This document shows, piece after piece, positions 34,241 to 43,352 of a DNA stretch of 64,000 nucleotides; position 1 is the stretch's first letter; each line of letters starts with the position of its first letter. Both the position numbers and the translations under genes were made by a program. Source of the DNA: Erythrobacter sp. (GTDB lineage: Bacteria > Pseudomonadota > Alphaproteobacteria > Sphingomonadales > Sphingomonadaceae); assembly GCF_024305245.1 (NCBI RefSeq), contig NZ_JAMWYX010000001.1, positions 124,001 through 188,000 on the forward strand, given 5' to 3'. The notes beneath the pieces are model-generated. The model did not search any database and had not been told where the DNA came from. It saw only the letters and a program-made list of their open reading frames with translations.

Positions 34241-34719
34241 AGGATGTGAAACCTCTTCCGGTGGTCGGTTGGCGCGAACTCGTCAGCTTGCCCGAACTGG
34301 GTCTTGCCGGCATCCCGGCGAAGATCGACACCGGCGCGCGCACGTCCTCGCTCCATGCCGAGGTGATCGATGACTTTGTCCGCGCCGGCCAACGCTTCGT
34401 GCGATTCGCGGTGGATTGGGATGGCAAGCGCCACTGCTGCGAGGCGGTGCATGTCGATCTGCGCGGTATCACCAGTTCGAACGGCGAGAGCCAGGAACGC
34501 TTTGTCATCAAGACGCCGCTGACGATCGGTAATTACAATTTCCGGGCGGAGATCAGCCTGGCGGACCGTTCCCAGATGCAATTCCCGATACTTATCGGGC
34601 GGACCGCGCTCAGGCGACGTTTCGTCGTCGATAGTGGTCATTCTTGGCTGCAATCGGCGGCAATTGCGGATAGAGGCGCAGCCGCCGGTAGATCGCCGGT
34701 TTCGAAAGGGTTTCCATGA
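34237..34719 (+). CDS. RimB-like aspartic/zinc protease (retropepsin-like)
   Basis: A 160-residue protein of the PF05618 family, variously named ATP-dependent zinc protease or RimB. The retropepsin-like catalytic motif is [11 protein letters not shown] (residues 31-41). In Pseudomonas RimB interacts with RimK and trims its poly-glutamate product. The start is a TTG at 34237 that overlaps the propeller stop as TTGA (a GTG at 34246 is an alternative), and its stop overlaps the rimK ATG. The pairing with rimK strongly supports the call. Confidence 0.88.
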   Translation: MKDVKPLPVVGWRELVSLPELGLAGIPAKIDTGARTSSLHAEVIDDFVRAGQRFVRFAVDWDGKRHCCEAVHVDLRGITSSNGESQERFVIKTPLTIGNYNFRAEISLADRSQMQFPILIGRTALRRRFVVDSGHSWLQSAAIADRGAAAGRSPVSKGFP

Positions 34720-35621
34720 AAATCGCGATGCTGGCGCGCAACGCCAATCTCTATTCGCACAAGCGCCTGAAGGAAGCCGCCGAGGCGCGCGGCCATACGC
34801 TCGATATTCTCAACACCCTGCGCTGCACGGTGCACATCGCCAGTCACCGTCCGCAGGTGTTCTATAACGGCGAGCCGGTGCCCGCCTATGACGCGGTAAT
34901 CCCGCGGATCGGGGCGTCGATCACCAACTACGGCCTTGCGATCCTGCGTCAGTTCGAAATGCGCGGGTGCTGGCCGCTCAACGAAAGCGTCGCCATCGGC
35001 CGCAGCCGCGACAAGCTGCGCAGCTTGCAGATCCTCGCCAAGCACGGGCTGGGCCTGCCGCTGACCGCCTATGCCAATGATCCCAAGCAGGCCGAGGAGA
35101 TCATCAAGGCAGTCAAAGGCCCGCCGGTCGTCATCAAGCTGATCGAGGGCACCCAGGGAATCGGGGTGGTGCTGGCCGAGACGATGAGCAGCGCCAAGTC
35201 CGTGATCGAGGCGTTTCGCGGTGCGAATGTGAATATTCTGGTGCAGGAATTCATCAAGGAAGCCGGCGGCACCGATATCCGCGCGCTGGTGGTGGGGGGC
35301 AAGGTTGTCGCTGCGATGAAGCGCACCGGCGCGCCGGATGATTTCCGCTCCAACCTCCACCGCGGCGGCAGCGCTCAGGTCATCAAGATCACGCCCGAGG
35401 AACGCTCCACTGCCGTGCGCGCGGCCAAGCGCATGGGGCTGAACGTGTGCGGGGTGGACATGCTGCGCAGCAATCACGGCCCCGTCATCATGGAGGTCAA
35501 TTCCTCGCCCGGCCTCGAAGGCATCGAAAGCGCGACCGGCAAGGACATCGCAGGCATGATCGTGGATTTCATTGCCGCCAATGCCAAGGACGGGCAGACC
35601 AAGACCAAGGGGACCGGGTAA
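34716..35621 (+). CDS. rimK: Ribosomal protein S6--L-glutamate ligase
   Basis: A 301-residue ATP-grasp ligase that adds glutamate residues to the C-terminus of S6. The preATP-grasp region starts [20 protein letters not shown], and the ATP-grasp lid and metal sites include [39 protein letters not shown] and [13 protein letters not shown]. It overlaps the rimB-like gene by four bases. S6 itself (rpsF) is encoded about 3.2 kb downstream on the other strand in this same window. Confidence 0.95.
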   Translation: MKIAMLARNANLYSHKRLKEAAEARGHTLDILNTLRCTVHIASHRPQVFYNGEPVPAYDAVIPRIGASITNYGLAILRQFEMRGCWPLNESVAIGRSRDKLRSLQILAKHGLGLPLTAYANDPKQAEEIIKAVKGPPVVIKLIEGTQGIGVVLAETMSSAKSVIEAFRGANVNILVQEFIKEAGGTDIRALVVGGKVVAAMKRTGAPDDFRSNLHRGGSAQVIKITPEERSTAVRAAKRMGLNVCGVDMLRSNHGPVIMEVNSSPGLEGIESATGKDIAGMIVDFIAANAKDGQTKTKGTG

Positions 35622-35656
35622 GCCAGTTTCGGCGCTTCACAGGGAGGGAAAGTCCG

Positions 35657-36052
35657 ATGCAGATCACAACGCATAACCCAACGCCGTGGCTTCAGCACTT
35701 CGGGCTCAACCACGCTGTCGAAGTCAGCGGTGGCACTCGGACGCTCTACCTGTCCGGCCAGACCGCGTCCGATCCCGACGGCGCGCCGCTGCATCCTGGC
35801 GACATTGTGGCGCAGTACAAGGCGGCGTGGGCGTGCCTGGTTGCTGCGCTGGAGGCGGCGCAGATGACGCCTGCCAACCTCGTGCGGATGAACATCTACA
35901 CCACCGATGTCGATGCCTTCATGGCGACGGCTGAAGAGACCACCGCGCTGCATATCGCGGCCGGCGCGCAGATATCCTGCACCTTGCTGGGGGTAGCGCG
36001 GCTGTATGATCCTGCGATCATGATCGAACTGGAAGCGACGGCGGTCGCCTGA
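35657..36052 (+). CDS. RidA-family enamine/imine deaminase
   Basis: A 131-residue member of the RidA/YjgF family, trimeric proteins that hydrolyse reactive enamines and imines from PLP enzymes. TLYLSGQTASDPDGAPLHPG, NLVRMNIYTTDVDAFMATA and the C-terminal LYDPAIMIELEATAVA match, although the canonical catalytic Arg motif is less clear than in archetypal RidA. The ATG at 35657 has an AGGGAGGGAA ribosome site; a longer frame overlaps rimK. It is 35 bases after rimK and converges on amn. Confidence 0.88.
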   Translation: MQITTHNPTPWLQHFGLNHAVEVSGGTRTLYLSGQTASDPDGAPLHPGDIVAQYKAAWACLVAALEAAQMTPANLVRMNIYTTDVDAFMATAEETTALHIAAGAQISCTLLGVARLYDPAIMIELEATAVA

Positions 36053-36058
36053 TCGCGC

Positions 36059-37495
36059 TTACCGGAACGGCGGCTCGTTGAACGCCCGCAGCTTGCGGCT
36101 ATGCAGCCGGTCGCCTTCGTCGCGCAAGCGCGCCACAGCGACGATGCCGATCTGCAAGTGCGCCGCGATGGCTTCCTCGTAGAACTTGTTGGCTTGTCCC
36201 GGCAGCTTGATCTCGCCGTGCAGCGGCTTGTCCGACACGCATAGCAACGTGCCGTAGGGCACCCGGAAGCGGTAGCCTTGGGTGGCGATCGTGGCGCTTT
36301 CCATCTCGATCGCGATCGCGCGGCTTTGCGAAAACCGTTTGGCGGAGGAGGAATAACGCAGTTCCCAGTTGCGATCATCGGTGGTGACGACCGTGCCGGT
36401 GCGCATCCGCTGTTTCAGGTTCGCGCCCTGTACGCCGGAAACTTCTTCGGCAGCGAGGGCCAGAGCCTGCTGGACTTCGGCAATCGGCGGGATCGGCACT
36501 TCGGGCGGCAACACCGCATCGAGCACATGATCATCCCGCAGATAAGCGTGAGCGAGCACGAAATCGCCAATCTTCTGGGTCGAACGCAGGCCGCCGCAGT
36601 GGCCGATCATCATCCACGCATGCGGGCGCAGCACCGCGAGGTGATCGCAGATCGTCTTGGCGTTGGACGGGCCGACGCCGATGTTCACCAGCGTGATCCC
36701 GCGTCCGTCCTCGCGGATCAGGTGGTAGGCGGGCATCTGGTGCCGGCGCCATGCGGTATCGTTGAGCTGATCCTGCGCGTGAGGGGTGTTTGCGCGGATG
36801 TCGAGCCCGGCGGCACCGGTCAGTGCGACATAGCCGTTATCGCCGATCTGCTTGGCGCCCCAGTTCACGAATTCATCGACATAGCGGTGATAGTTGGTGA
36901 ACAGGATGAAGTCCTGAAAGTCGGCCACTTCGGTGCCGGTATAGTGCTTGAGCCGGGCCAGCGAGTAATCGGTGCGCAACCCGTCGAACAGCGACAGCGG
37001 CATGTCCTGATCTTCGTCGAACTCGATCCCGTCGGACAATTCGTCGCCGATCAGCGCAAGGTCGGTCGACGGGAAGTGCGCCGCGATTTCCTGCGGGGAG
37101 ATCCCGACCATTGCCGCCCCGGCTTCGCCATCGAGTACGTAGGGGAACGGGATTTCCTGACGCGAACGTCCGACGCTGATTTCGATCTCGTACGCGTCCC
37201 CGATCAGTTCGAGCTGTTCGGTGAGGTAGGATGCGAACAGATCGGGGCGGGTGATGGTGGTGGTATAGCTGCCGGGCATTTCCAGCCGCCCGAACGCGCG
37301 GCTGCGATCGCGCGGAGCGCCGATCCCGGCATAGGTCAGGGTGAGTTGCGGATAGGCGTAGCTGCCGTCCTCGCGCTTTCTGAGCGGAGGCACCGTGCCG
37401 TTCTTCCCGAAGGCGATCACATCGTCACGCAGGGCGCTGACGGCGGCATCATAATGCTGCTGCAACTGGGCGAGGACGTTCGGGATGTCGATCAT
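36059..37495 (-). CDS. amn: AMP nucleosidase
   Basis: A 478-residue enzyme that splits AMP into adenine and ribose 5-phosphate. The N-terminal domain (about 1-170) is specific to AMP nucleosidase, and the C-terminal half is a purine nucleoside phosphorylase fold with NIGVGPSNAKTICDHLAVLR, IGHCGGLRSTQKIGDFVLAH and AIAIEMESATIATQGYRFRV (the ribose-binding Met-Glu-Ser segment). It ends 6 bases from the ridA stop, convergently. The gene upstream on this strand is rplI, separated by a terminator. Confidence 0.94.
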   Translation of the reverse strand: MIDIPNVLAQLQQHYDAAVSALRDDVIAFGKNGTVPPLRKREDGSYAYPQLTLTYAGIGAPRDRSRAFGRLEMPGSYTTTITRPDLFASYLTEQLELIGDAYEIEISVGRSRQEIPFPYVLDGEAGAAMVGISPQEIAAHFPSTDLALIGDELSDGIEFDEDQDMPLSLFDGLRTDYSLARLKHYTGTEVADFQDFILFTNYHRYVDEFVNWGAKQIGDNGYVALTGAAGLDIRANTPHAQDQLNDTAWRRHQMPAYHLIREDGRGITLVNIGVGPSNAKTICDHLAVLRPHAWMMIGHCGGLRSTQKIGDFVLAHAYLRDDHVLDAVLPPEVPIPPIAEVQQALALAAEEVSGVQGANLKQRMRTGTVVTTDDRNWELRYSSSAKRFSQSRAIAIEMESATIATQGYRFRVPYGTLLCVSDKPLHGEIKLPGQANKFYEEAIAAHLQIGIVAVARLRDEGDRLHSRKLRAFNEPPFR

Positions 37496-37576
37496 GGCGG
37501 CTGATGTGCTCCGTTGTTGTTATCTTTCAGCGACAGGACGTACGTGCGCGGCGCATGTTCCGGGCCTGCTTACAGA

Positions 37577-37611
37577 AAGGGCGCGGAGGTCATGCCGACC
37601 ACCGCGCCCTT
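37577..37611 (-). terminator. Terminator of the rpsF-rpsR-rplI operon
   Basis: AAGGGCGCGG (37577-37586) and CCGCGCCCTT (37602-37611) form a perfect 10-base stem. Read on the minus strand it lies about 33 bases after the rplI stop and is followed by TTCTG. It isolates rplI from amn. Confidence 0.75.
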
Positions 37612-37644
37612 CCGTATTCTGTCGGCCTTGCGGGGCCGGGAAGG

Positions 37645-38262
37645 TCAGGCGTCGTCGCCGTCTTCGCTGCGCTCTTCGAGCAGTTCGGCGGGGATTTCAC
37701 CGGGTTCGAGGTTGGTGTCGATGCGGGTGGCATCGGCCTGTTCCTCGATCTCGCGCTGTTCGTCTTCGAACATCTGCGCCAGCACGTCGACGCCGTCGCT
37801 CTGCAGCTTGGCTTCGTCGTCCGAACGCGCGACGTTGGCCTTCACCGTGACGCGCACTTCGGGGTGAAGCGCGATGGTGACATCGTGCATGCCGATATTC
37901 TTGATCGGTGCGCCCAGAATGACCATGCGCTTGTCGATCTCGTGGCCCTGATCGGCGAGCCCGGCGACCATGTCGCGGACGCTGACCGAACCGTAGAGCT
38001 GCCCGGCGTTCGATGCGGCGCGGATCAGCACCACTTCTGCGCCGGCGATCTTTTCGCCCTGCTTCTGGGCTTCGTCGCGGCGTTCGGCATTGTCTGCCTC
38101 CAGCCGGTCACGATTGGCTTCGAACACCTTGCGGTTGGCATCGTTGGCACGAAGCGCCTTCTTCTGCGGAAGCAGGAAGTTGCGTGCGTAGCCATCCTTC
38201 ACGGTGACGACGTCACCGATCGAGCCGAGCTTTTCGATCCGTTCGAGGAGAATGATATCCAT
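37645..38262 (-). CDS. rplI: 50S ribosomal protein L9 with acidic extension
   Basis: The N-terminal 150 residues are a regular L9: [20 protein letters not shown] with [20 protein letters not shown], a long helix and a C-terminal domain ([12 protein letters not shown]...). The protein continues to residue 205 with an acidic tail ([19 protein letters not shown]...), about 50 residues longer than the common form. It is the last gene of rpsF-rpsR-rplI, 13 bases after rpsR. Confidence 0.96.
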   Translation of the reverse strand: MDIILLERIEKLGSIGDVVTVKDGYARNFLLPQKKALRANDANRKVFEANRDRLEADNAERRDEAQKQGEKIAGAEVVLIRAASNAGQLYGSVSVRDMVAGLADQGHEIDKRMVILGAPIKNIGMHDVTIALHPEVRVTVKANVARSDDEAKLQSDGVDVLAQMFEDEQREIEEQADATRIDTNLEPGEIPAELLEERSEDGDDA

Positions 38263-38275
38263 GTCGTCTCTCCTC

Positions 38276-38500
38276 CTACTTCACGATGTACGGAAGCAGG
38301 CCGATGTGGCGTGCACGCTTAATCGCCTTGGCGAGTTCGCGCTGCTTCTTGGCGGAAACGGCGGTGATGCGCGAAGGCACGATCTTGCCGCGTTCGGACA
38401 TGAAGCCCTGCAGCAGGCGCACGTCCTTGTAATCGATCTTCGGGGCGTCCTTGGCCGCGAACGGGCAGGACTTGCGGCGGCGGAAAAACGGGCGGGCCAT
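38276..38500 (-). CDS. rpsR: 30S ribosomal protein S18
   Basis: A 74-residue basic protein beginning [20 protein letters not shown], with [20 protein letters not shown] and [20 protein letters not shown], all diagnostic of S18. Its partner S6 is encoded directly upstream; rpsF and rpsR overlap by one base. The two cysteine/zinc ligands of some S18 forms are not complete here (one Cys). Confidence 0.97.
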   Translation of the reverse strand: MARPFFRRRKSCPFAAKDAPKIDYKDVRLLQGFMSERGKIVPSRITAVSAKKQRELAKAIKRARHIGLLPYIVK

Positions 38501-38865
38501 CAGTCGCGCTCCTCACGTTCGACGCGGCGTTTCCGCTCGCGTTCGTTCTTGCGCATCATCACCGAGGGGCCTTCCTCGTGCTCGTCGACGCGGATGGTCA
38601 CGTAGCGGATGATGTCTTCGTTGATACGGGTCTGGCGCTCGAGCTCGGCAACAACGCTGCCGGGGGCTTCGATGTTGAGCATTACGAAATGCGCCTTGCG
38701 GTTACGCTCGATCTTGTAAGCGAGCGATTTCAGGCCCCAGGTTTCGGTCTTGGTGACCTTGCCGCTGCCTGCCTCGACGATTTCGGTGGCTTGCGCCGCC
38801 AGCGCGTCGACCTGAGCCTGGCTCAGATCTTGACGCGCGAGAAAGATGTGCTCGTAGAGCGCCAT
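38500..38865 (-). CDS. rpsF: 30S ribosomal protein S6
   Basis: A 121-residue protein starting [20 protein letters not shown], with [20 protein letters not shown] and [20 protein letters not shown]. It ends in a charged tail, [19 protein letters not shown]. In E. coli S6 is the substrate of RimK, whose gene is present at 34716; the C-terminal residues here are Glu-Glu-Arg-Asp, so a glutamate-addition site of the E. coli type is not obvious. I chose the start at 38865, as the longer frame reads into the leader. Confidence 0.96.
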   Translation of the reverse strand: MALYEHIFLARQDLSQAQVDALAAQATEIVEAGSGKVTKTETWGLKSLAYKIERNRKAHFVMLNIEAPGSVVAELERQTRINEDIIRYVTIRVDEHEEGPSVMMRKNERERKRRVEREERD

Positions 38866-38977
38866 CTCGCGTCCTTTCATGTTACTGCCGATCGCTGGCT
38901 TCATCCGCTCGTGCGAACGGGGCCCCTCCGGCTTTCTTCGATACCTCGCGAGGGCGGTTCCCTTGCGAAGAGCGCGG

Positions 38978-39005
38978 CCCTTACAGCTTTGCGGGCCAAT
39001 TGCAA
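38978..39005 (-). promoter_or_regulatory. Promoter of rpsF-rpsR-rplI
   Basis: Read on the minus strand, TTGCAA (39005-39000), a 16-base spacer and TAAGGG (38983-38978) precede rpsF by about 105 bases. The -10 hexamer is of the same TAAGGG/T type as those before atpI and dnaN in this window. Confidence 0.45.
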
Positions 39006-39079
39006 GACTTGTCGGGAGCATCACGGACGGGCAGGCGATTGCCGAGGCGCAAATGATTCGCGCACAAAGGGGAAATAAC

Positions 39080-40027
39080 GTGCCGTCAGGTCTTGTCGCA
39101 CTACTCGACGATATTTCCGTGATCGCCAAGGCCGCTTCGGCCTCGATCGACGATATCGGCCTTGCGGCCAGCAAGGCGGGCAGCAAGACCGCCGGTGTGG
39201 TGATCGACGATGCGGCGGTGACGCCGAGCTATGTCACGGGCCTTTCCCCGGCGCGCGAACTGCCGATCATCTGGAAGATCACCAAGGGCAGCCTCAAAAA
39301 CAAGCTGCTGATCCTGCTGCCGGGCGCTTTGGTGCTGTCCGAATTTCTGCCGGGCGCGATCATCTGGCTGTTGATGCTGGGCGGCGCCTTCCTGTGCTAT
39401 GAAGGCGCGGAAAAGGTGATCGAGAAGCTCGGCGGGGACAAGCACGGCAAGACGCTGGAGGACGAAATCCGCGATCCGGTCGCCTTCGAGAAAAAGCGCG
39501 TTGCCGGGGCGATCCGCACCGACCTGATCCTGTCGGCGGAAATCATGGCGATTACGCTCAACGAGGTGTCGGCCGAAACCCTGCTGATCCGCGCCGGGGT
39601 GCTGGCGGTGGTCGCTGTGGTCGTGACCGTGGTGGTCTATGGCGCGGTCGGGCTGATCGTGAAGATCGACGATGTTGGCCTCTATCTCACCAAACAGGCG
39701 AACGCGGCTAAGCAGGCTTTCGGCCATTTCCTGCTGCGGTTCGTGCCGAAACTGCTCGTCGCGCTGTCGATCATCGGCACTGTCGCGATGTTGTGGGTCG
39801 GGGGCGGGATCATCGTCCACGGCACCCACGAAGTCGGCTTCAATGCCATCTACAATGTCGTTCACGGCGCTGAATATGCCTTGGCGGGTGCAACCGGCGG
39901 CGCGGGCGGAGTGCTGGGCTGGGTCACATATGCGGCATTGTCGGCTGTGGTCGGTCTGGTGCTGGGCGCGGTGATCGCATTCGTCCTGCACAAGGTGCTG
40001 GGCGTCGGCGCCGAGGAAGCGCACTAG
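39080..40027 (+). CDS. DUF808 family inner-membrane protein
   Basis: A 315-residue polytopic protein of the DUF808/YedI family. The N-terminus [20 protein letters not shown], then [19 protein letters not shown], is the family signature, followed by five or six membrane helices in the second half (for example [20 protein letters not shown] and [19 protein letters not shown]). The function is unknown. The start is a GTG at 39080 preceded by AAAGGGGA; upstream in-frame codons read into the rpsF leader. It is divergent from rpsF and is followed 8 bases later by a GST gene. Confidence 0.9.
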   Translation: MPSGLVALLDDISVIAKAASASIDDIGLAASKAGSKTAGVVIDDAAVTPSYVTGLSPARELPIIWKITKGSLKNKLLILLPGALVLSEFLPGAIIWLLMLGGAFLCYEGAEKVIEKLGGDKHGKTLEDEIRDPVAFEKKRVAGAIRTDLILSAEIMAITLNEVSAETLLIRAGVLAVVAVVVTVVVYGAVGLIVKIDDVGLYLTKQANAAKQAFGHFLLRFVPKLLVALSIIGTVAMLWVGGGIIVHGTHEVGFNAIYNVVHGAEYALAGATGGAGGVLGWVTYAALSAVVGLVLGAVIAFVLHKVLGVGAEEAH

Positions 40028-40035
40028 CTCGGGCC

Positions 40036-40683
40036 ATGATGACACCCGTTCTCCACACCTGCGCCGGTTCGCGGGGATTGCGCGCGACCTGGGCGGCGGA
40101 AGAAGCCGGGGTGCCAATCGACCTCAGGATTCTGCCGTTCCCGCCGCGCTATCTTGCGCCTGAATATCTGGAGCTGAACCCGCTCGGCACGGTTCCGTTG
40201 CTGATCGACGGCGACACGCGGCTGACCGAAAGCTGCGCCATTGCGCATTACCTTGCCACACGCGGCGGCACCTCCGAACTCGCCATTGCACCGGGGGAGC
40301 GCGATTACGGCGAGTATCTCGATTATACCTACCACGCCGACGCGACGATCACTTTCCCGCAGACGGTCTATATGCGCTTTGCCATCTTCGAGAAGGACAA
40401 GGGCTGGGCCGATGCGGGCCACGCCTACGCCAAGTGGTTTCACAAGCGCTTGGTGAAAGTCGAACAGCGCCTCGATGTCCGCGAATTCCTGTGTGCGGAT
40501 CGCTTTACCGTGGCCGATATCTGCGTCGGCTATGCGCTGATCCTAGCGCAGAGTGTCGGGCTGGACGATGGCGTGCCGCAAAGCCTCAAGGACTACCGCG
40601 CCCGCCTGACCGCGCGGTCCGCATACCAGCGGGCGGTTGCACGCGAAGAAGCGGGACGAACTGCGCTGAACCGCGAGGGCTGA
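40036..40683 (+). CDS. Glutathione S-transferase family protein
   Basis: A 215-residue two-domain GST. The thioredoxin-like N-terminal domain has HTCAGSRGLRATWAAEEAG, YLELNPLGTVPLLIDGDTRL with the conserved cis-Pro and TESCAIAHYLATRG. The C-terminal helical domain contains FLCADRFTVADICVGYALIL, the N-capping box. The catalytic residue in the first motif would be a Ser. Substrate unknown. It starts 8 bases after DUF808, so the pair may be co-transcribed. Confidence 0.9.
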   Translation: MMTPVLHTCAGSRGLRATWAAEEAGVPIDLRILPFPPRYLAPEYLELNPLGTVPLLIDGDTRLTESCAIAHYLATRGGTSELAIAPGERDYGEYLDYTYHADATITFPQTVYMRFAIFEKDKGWADAGHAYAKWFHKRLVKVEQRLDVREFLCADRFTVADICVGYALILAQSVGLDDGVPQSLKDYRARLTARSAYQRAVAREEAGRTALNREG

Positions 40684-40729
40684 GCCTCGCAAGTCCGGTC
40701 GCTCGTCGGGGGTCTACCCGCCAGCCGTA

Positions 40730-40969
40730 TCAGGTGGCACTGCGATCCAGATCATGCCCGCAGCGGGTGCACACGCGGTTCGGCCACGGAACCACGAAAA
40801 TCCCCCGGAAAAAGGCGTTCTTGCCGCACGCCGGACAGTTGAAGCGCAGCATCGGCGCATTGGCGATCACCAGCAGCACGATGGCGGCGGCAAAGGCCAG
40901 ACTGGAATGACCATGGAACCGGTCGACCACCACCACCAGCAGCACCGCCAGCGTCAGCACGCCCATCAT
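40730..40969 (-). CDS. Two-helix membrane protein with zinc ribbon
   Basis: A 79-residue protein. Two hydrophobic segments (MMGVLTLAVLLVVVVDRF and AFAAAIVLLVIANAPML) are followed by a treble-clef/zinc-ribbon-like tail with CPAC and CTRCGH, separated by about 17 residues. The start is uncertain. An ATG at 40969 gives 79 residues. A CTG at 41008 would overlap the stop of the upstream Mur ligase gene as CTGA and would be the arrangement expected of a coupled gene. Function unknown. Confidence 0.6.
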   Translation of the reverse strand: MMGVLTLAVLLVVVVDRFHGHSSLAFAAAIVLLVIANAPMLRFNCPACGKNAFFRGIFVVPWPNRVCTRCGHDLDRSAT

Positions 40970-41004
40970 CCGCCAGGCATGACGTGCAGCGCGGGCATAA
41001 AGCG

Positions 41005-42432
41005 TCAGGGCAGGCGGGTGAGCAGCGATTGCGCGAACTCCGTCAGCGTATCGTCGCGCGCGCCCATCACCACGACCCTGTCTCCCGGCCGGGCAAGTGC
41101 GGCGATCCGTATGCCGCAATCCTCGCGTGCCGCAATATGTTCGGCCTTTCCGCCCGCCGCGTTGATCAGCTGCACGATCCGCTCGGCGCCCTCGCTACGG
41201 TCGACCGTCCCGCCGAAATAGACCGGATCGCACATGATGGTGATGTCGTCCGGCCCCAGTTCGCGGGCGAAAGTCTGCGCCAGCTCCGCGCCCATCTGGC
41301 GCAAGGGGCCGTAACCGTGGGGCTGGAAGAACGCGATCACCCGCCCGTGACTGGCCTTCAGCGTCCTGAGCGTCGCTGCGCATTTTTCAGGGTTGTGTCC
41401 GAAATCGTCGATTACCGTCACGCCCTGCGCGCTGGTGCCGATCACGTCGAACCGCCGCGAAAGCCCGGCAAAGCTGCGGAGCGCATAGGTTGCGTTACCG
41501 ACCCCGATACCGGCCGCGCTCGCGGTGGCGATGGCAGCGAGCGCATTCGAGAGATTGTGCAGGCCCGGCATCGGCAGGATCAGCGGGAATACCTCGCGCC
41601 TCAGGTTGTCTATCACCGCTGCGCGAATGCCGAACTCGCTCTGATCGATCGAGTCCGGGTCGACGGTGATGTCCGCATTCCGGCTATGCACGCCGAAGGT
41701 GACGCAATGCGCCGCACGCGGCACCAGATACCCTGCTTCCGGACTGTCGAGGTTGATCACCGCCGTTCCGGCCCTGGCAACGAAATCGCCGAACAGGACG
41801 CGCAACTCCTCGATACTCTTGTGATCGAGGCTGACGTTGAGCAGCACGCCGATGGTGGGCCGGTAGAGCGCAATCGACCCGTCGCTTTCATCGACTTCGC
41901 TGACGAACAGTTCCGGACGGCCGATGCGGGCGCTGGCGAAGGGATTTTCGGCGCTGACGAAGTTCTTCATCACGGCGCCGTTCATCACGGTCGGGTCGTA
42001 ATCGCCTTCATGCAGGATCCACGCGATCATGCCGGTGACGGTCGACTTGCCCGAAGTGCCGCCGACTGCAATCGAAAAACCGGCTTCGTTGAACAGCGCG
42101 GAGAGCAGTTCGGCGCGGCTAAGCCTTTCGCAGCCGAGTTCTTTCGCTCGCGCGACTTCGGGCACGGTGTCCTCGATCGCGGCCGAGGCGACCAGCACCT
42201 GATCGGGCGAGGTCACGCCGCTGCCATCCTGCGGGAACAGCGTAAAGCCGCGACTTTCCAGCCACGCGAACTTGGCGGGCGTGCGTCCGGAATCGCGGCT
42301 GCGGTCCGATCCTGCAACCGGATGGCCCAAGCCATGCGCGATCTGTGCAAGCGGGAGCATGCCCGACCCGCCGATGCCGCAAAAGAATAGCGGGCGCCCC
42401 GTGAGCGTCCCGACTTCGACCCCGTTATCCAT
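41005..42432 (-). CDS. Mur ligase family protein, MurC/Mpl-like
   Basis: A 475-residue three-domain Mur ligase. GIGGSGMLPLAQIAHGLGH is the N-terminal UDP-MurNAc loop, AVGGTSGKSTVTGMIAWILH the ATP P-loop, and VIDDFGHNPEKCAATLRTL the C-terminal ligase domain. It differs from a standard MurC in many blocks. Because it is divergent from an LD-carboxypeptidase gene 55 bases away, a peptidoglycan-recycling role (joining a murein tripeptide to UDP-MurNAc, as Mpl does) is plausible; MurC activity is the alternative. I chose the ATG at 42432. Confidence 0.85.
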   Translation of the reverse strand: MDNGVEVGTLTGRPLFFCGIGGSGMLPLAQIAHGLGHPVAGSDRSRDSGRTPAKFAWLESRGFTLFPQDGSGVTSPDQVLVASAAIEDTVPEVARAKELGCERLSRAELLSALFNEAGFSIAVGGTSGKSTVTGMIAWILHEGDYDPTVMNGAVMKNFVSAENPFASARIGRPELFVSEVDESDGSIALYRPTIGVLLNVSLDHKSIEELRVLFGDFVARAGTAVINLDSPEAGYLVPRAAHCVTFGVHSRNADITVDPDSIDQSEFGIRAAVIDNLRREVFPLILPMPGLHNLSNALAAIATASAAGIGVGNATYALRSFAGLSRRFDVIGTSAQGVTVIDDFGHNPEKCAATLRTLKASHGRVIAFFQPHGYGPLRQMGAELAQTFARELGPDDITIMCDPVYFGGTVDRSEGAERIVQLINAAGGKAEHIAAREDCGIRIAALARPGDRVVVMGARDDTLTEFAQSLLTRLP

Positions 42433-42487
42433 ATCCCGCAGGGTTATTGACTTGCGCCGAGCCTGACAAGCAACATAGGCAGGGCAC

Positions 42488-43318
42488 ATGACGAATATCG
42501 CAATCTGCGCACCGGCCACGCCGATCACCCGCGAGCAGAGCCTTGCGCTGGAGGAACTGGTTGCAGCGGAGTTTCCCGCGCACCGGGTGACGTTTCACGA
42601 TCAGTGCTTCGAACGGCAGGGGCACTTCGCCGGGGATGACCTGCGGCGACTGACCGCGCTGCTCGAATGCGCCAATGATCCGGCATTCGATGTCGTGTGG
42701 TTCGCGAAAGGAGGATACGGCTCCAACCGGATTGCAGAAGCGGCGGTGGCGCAGATGAATGCGAGCGCGCGGGCCAAAACCTATGTCGGGTTTTCCGACT
42801 GCGGATATCTGCTCGCCGCGCTTTACCGGGCGGGTATCGGGCAGAGCGTGCACGGCTCAATGCCGGTCAGCGCTCGTTCCGAAGGAGGGCGCGAGGCGAT
42901 CCGGCGGGTGCTGAACTGGCTTCAGGGTGACACCAGCGGAGTCGAACCCACTCTCGACGGCAGCACGCCGGCAGCAGCGTTCAACCTCATCACGCTGGCG
43001 ATGATCGCGGGCACCCCGATGATGCCCGACCTTAGCGGCCATGTGGTGATGGTGGAGGAAGTTTCCGAACATCTTTATGCGATCGACCGGATGTTCTTCC
43101 ATCTCGCCGGAACGCTGCCGCGCATCGCCGGGCTGCGATTGGGCTCGATTACGGACGTTCCGGAAAACTATGTCGAATTCGGCCAGTCGGAGGAAGATAT
43201 CGCCCGTTTCTGGTGCGCGCGGGCGGGCGTTCCTTACCTGGGCCGCGCGCTGATCGGGCACACATCTGCCAACAGGGTTGTGCCCTTCGGACTTGCCAGC
43301 CCGCCCGCGCAGACGTAA
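42488..43318 (+). CDS. ldcA: LD-carboxypeptidase (peptidase S66)
   Basis: A 276-residue cytoplasmic serine peptidase that removes the terminal D-Ala from murein tetrapeptides during recycling. WFAKGGYGSNRIAE is the family's Gly-rich loop. The nucleophile Ser lies in YVGFSDCGYLL, the Glu in VMVEEVSEHLYAIDR and the His in IGHTSANRVVPFG. The gene is divergent from a Mur ligase related to Mpl, so the two could make a recycling pair. fabD follows 34 bases after its stop. Confidence 0.87.
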   Translation: MTNIAICAPATPITREQSLALEELVAAEFPAHRVTFHDQCFERQGHFAGDDLRRLTALLECANDPAFDVVWFAKGGYGSNRIAEAAVAQMNASARAKTYVGFSDCGYLLAALYRAGIGQSVHGSMPVSARSEGGREAIRRVLNWLQGDTSGVEPTLDGSTPAAAFNLITLAMIAGTPMMPDLSGHVVMVEEVSEHLYAIDRMFFHLAGTLPRIAGLRLGSITDVPENYVEFGQSEEDIARFWCARAGVPYLGRALIGHTSANRVVPFGLASPPAQT

Positions 43319-43352
43319 CCGCGCCCGCCAAAATAGAGCGAAAACGGGGTTG

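Noticed and set aside
36278-37504. A 408-codon plus-strand frame opposite amn
   Set aside because: Antisense shadow of a recognised AMP nucleosidase, with no supporting start or motif.
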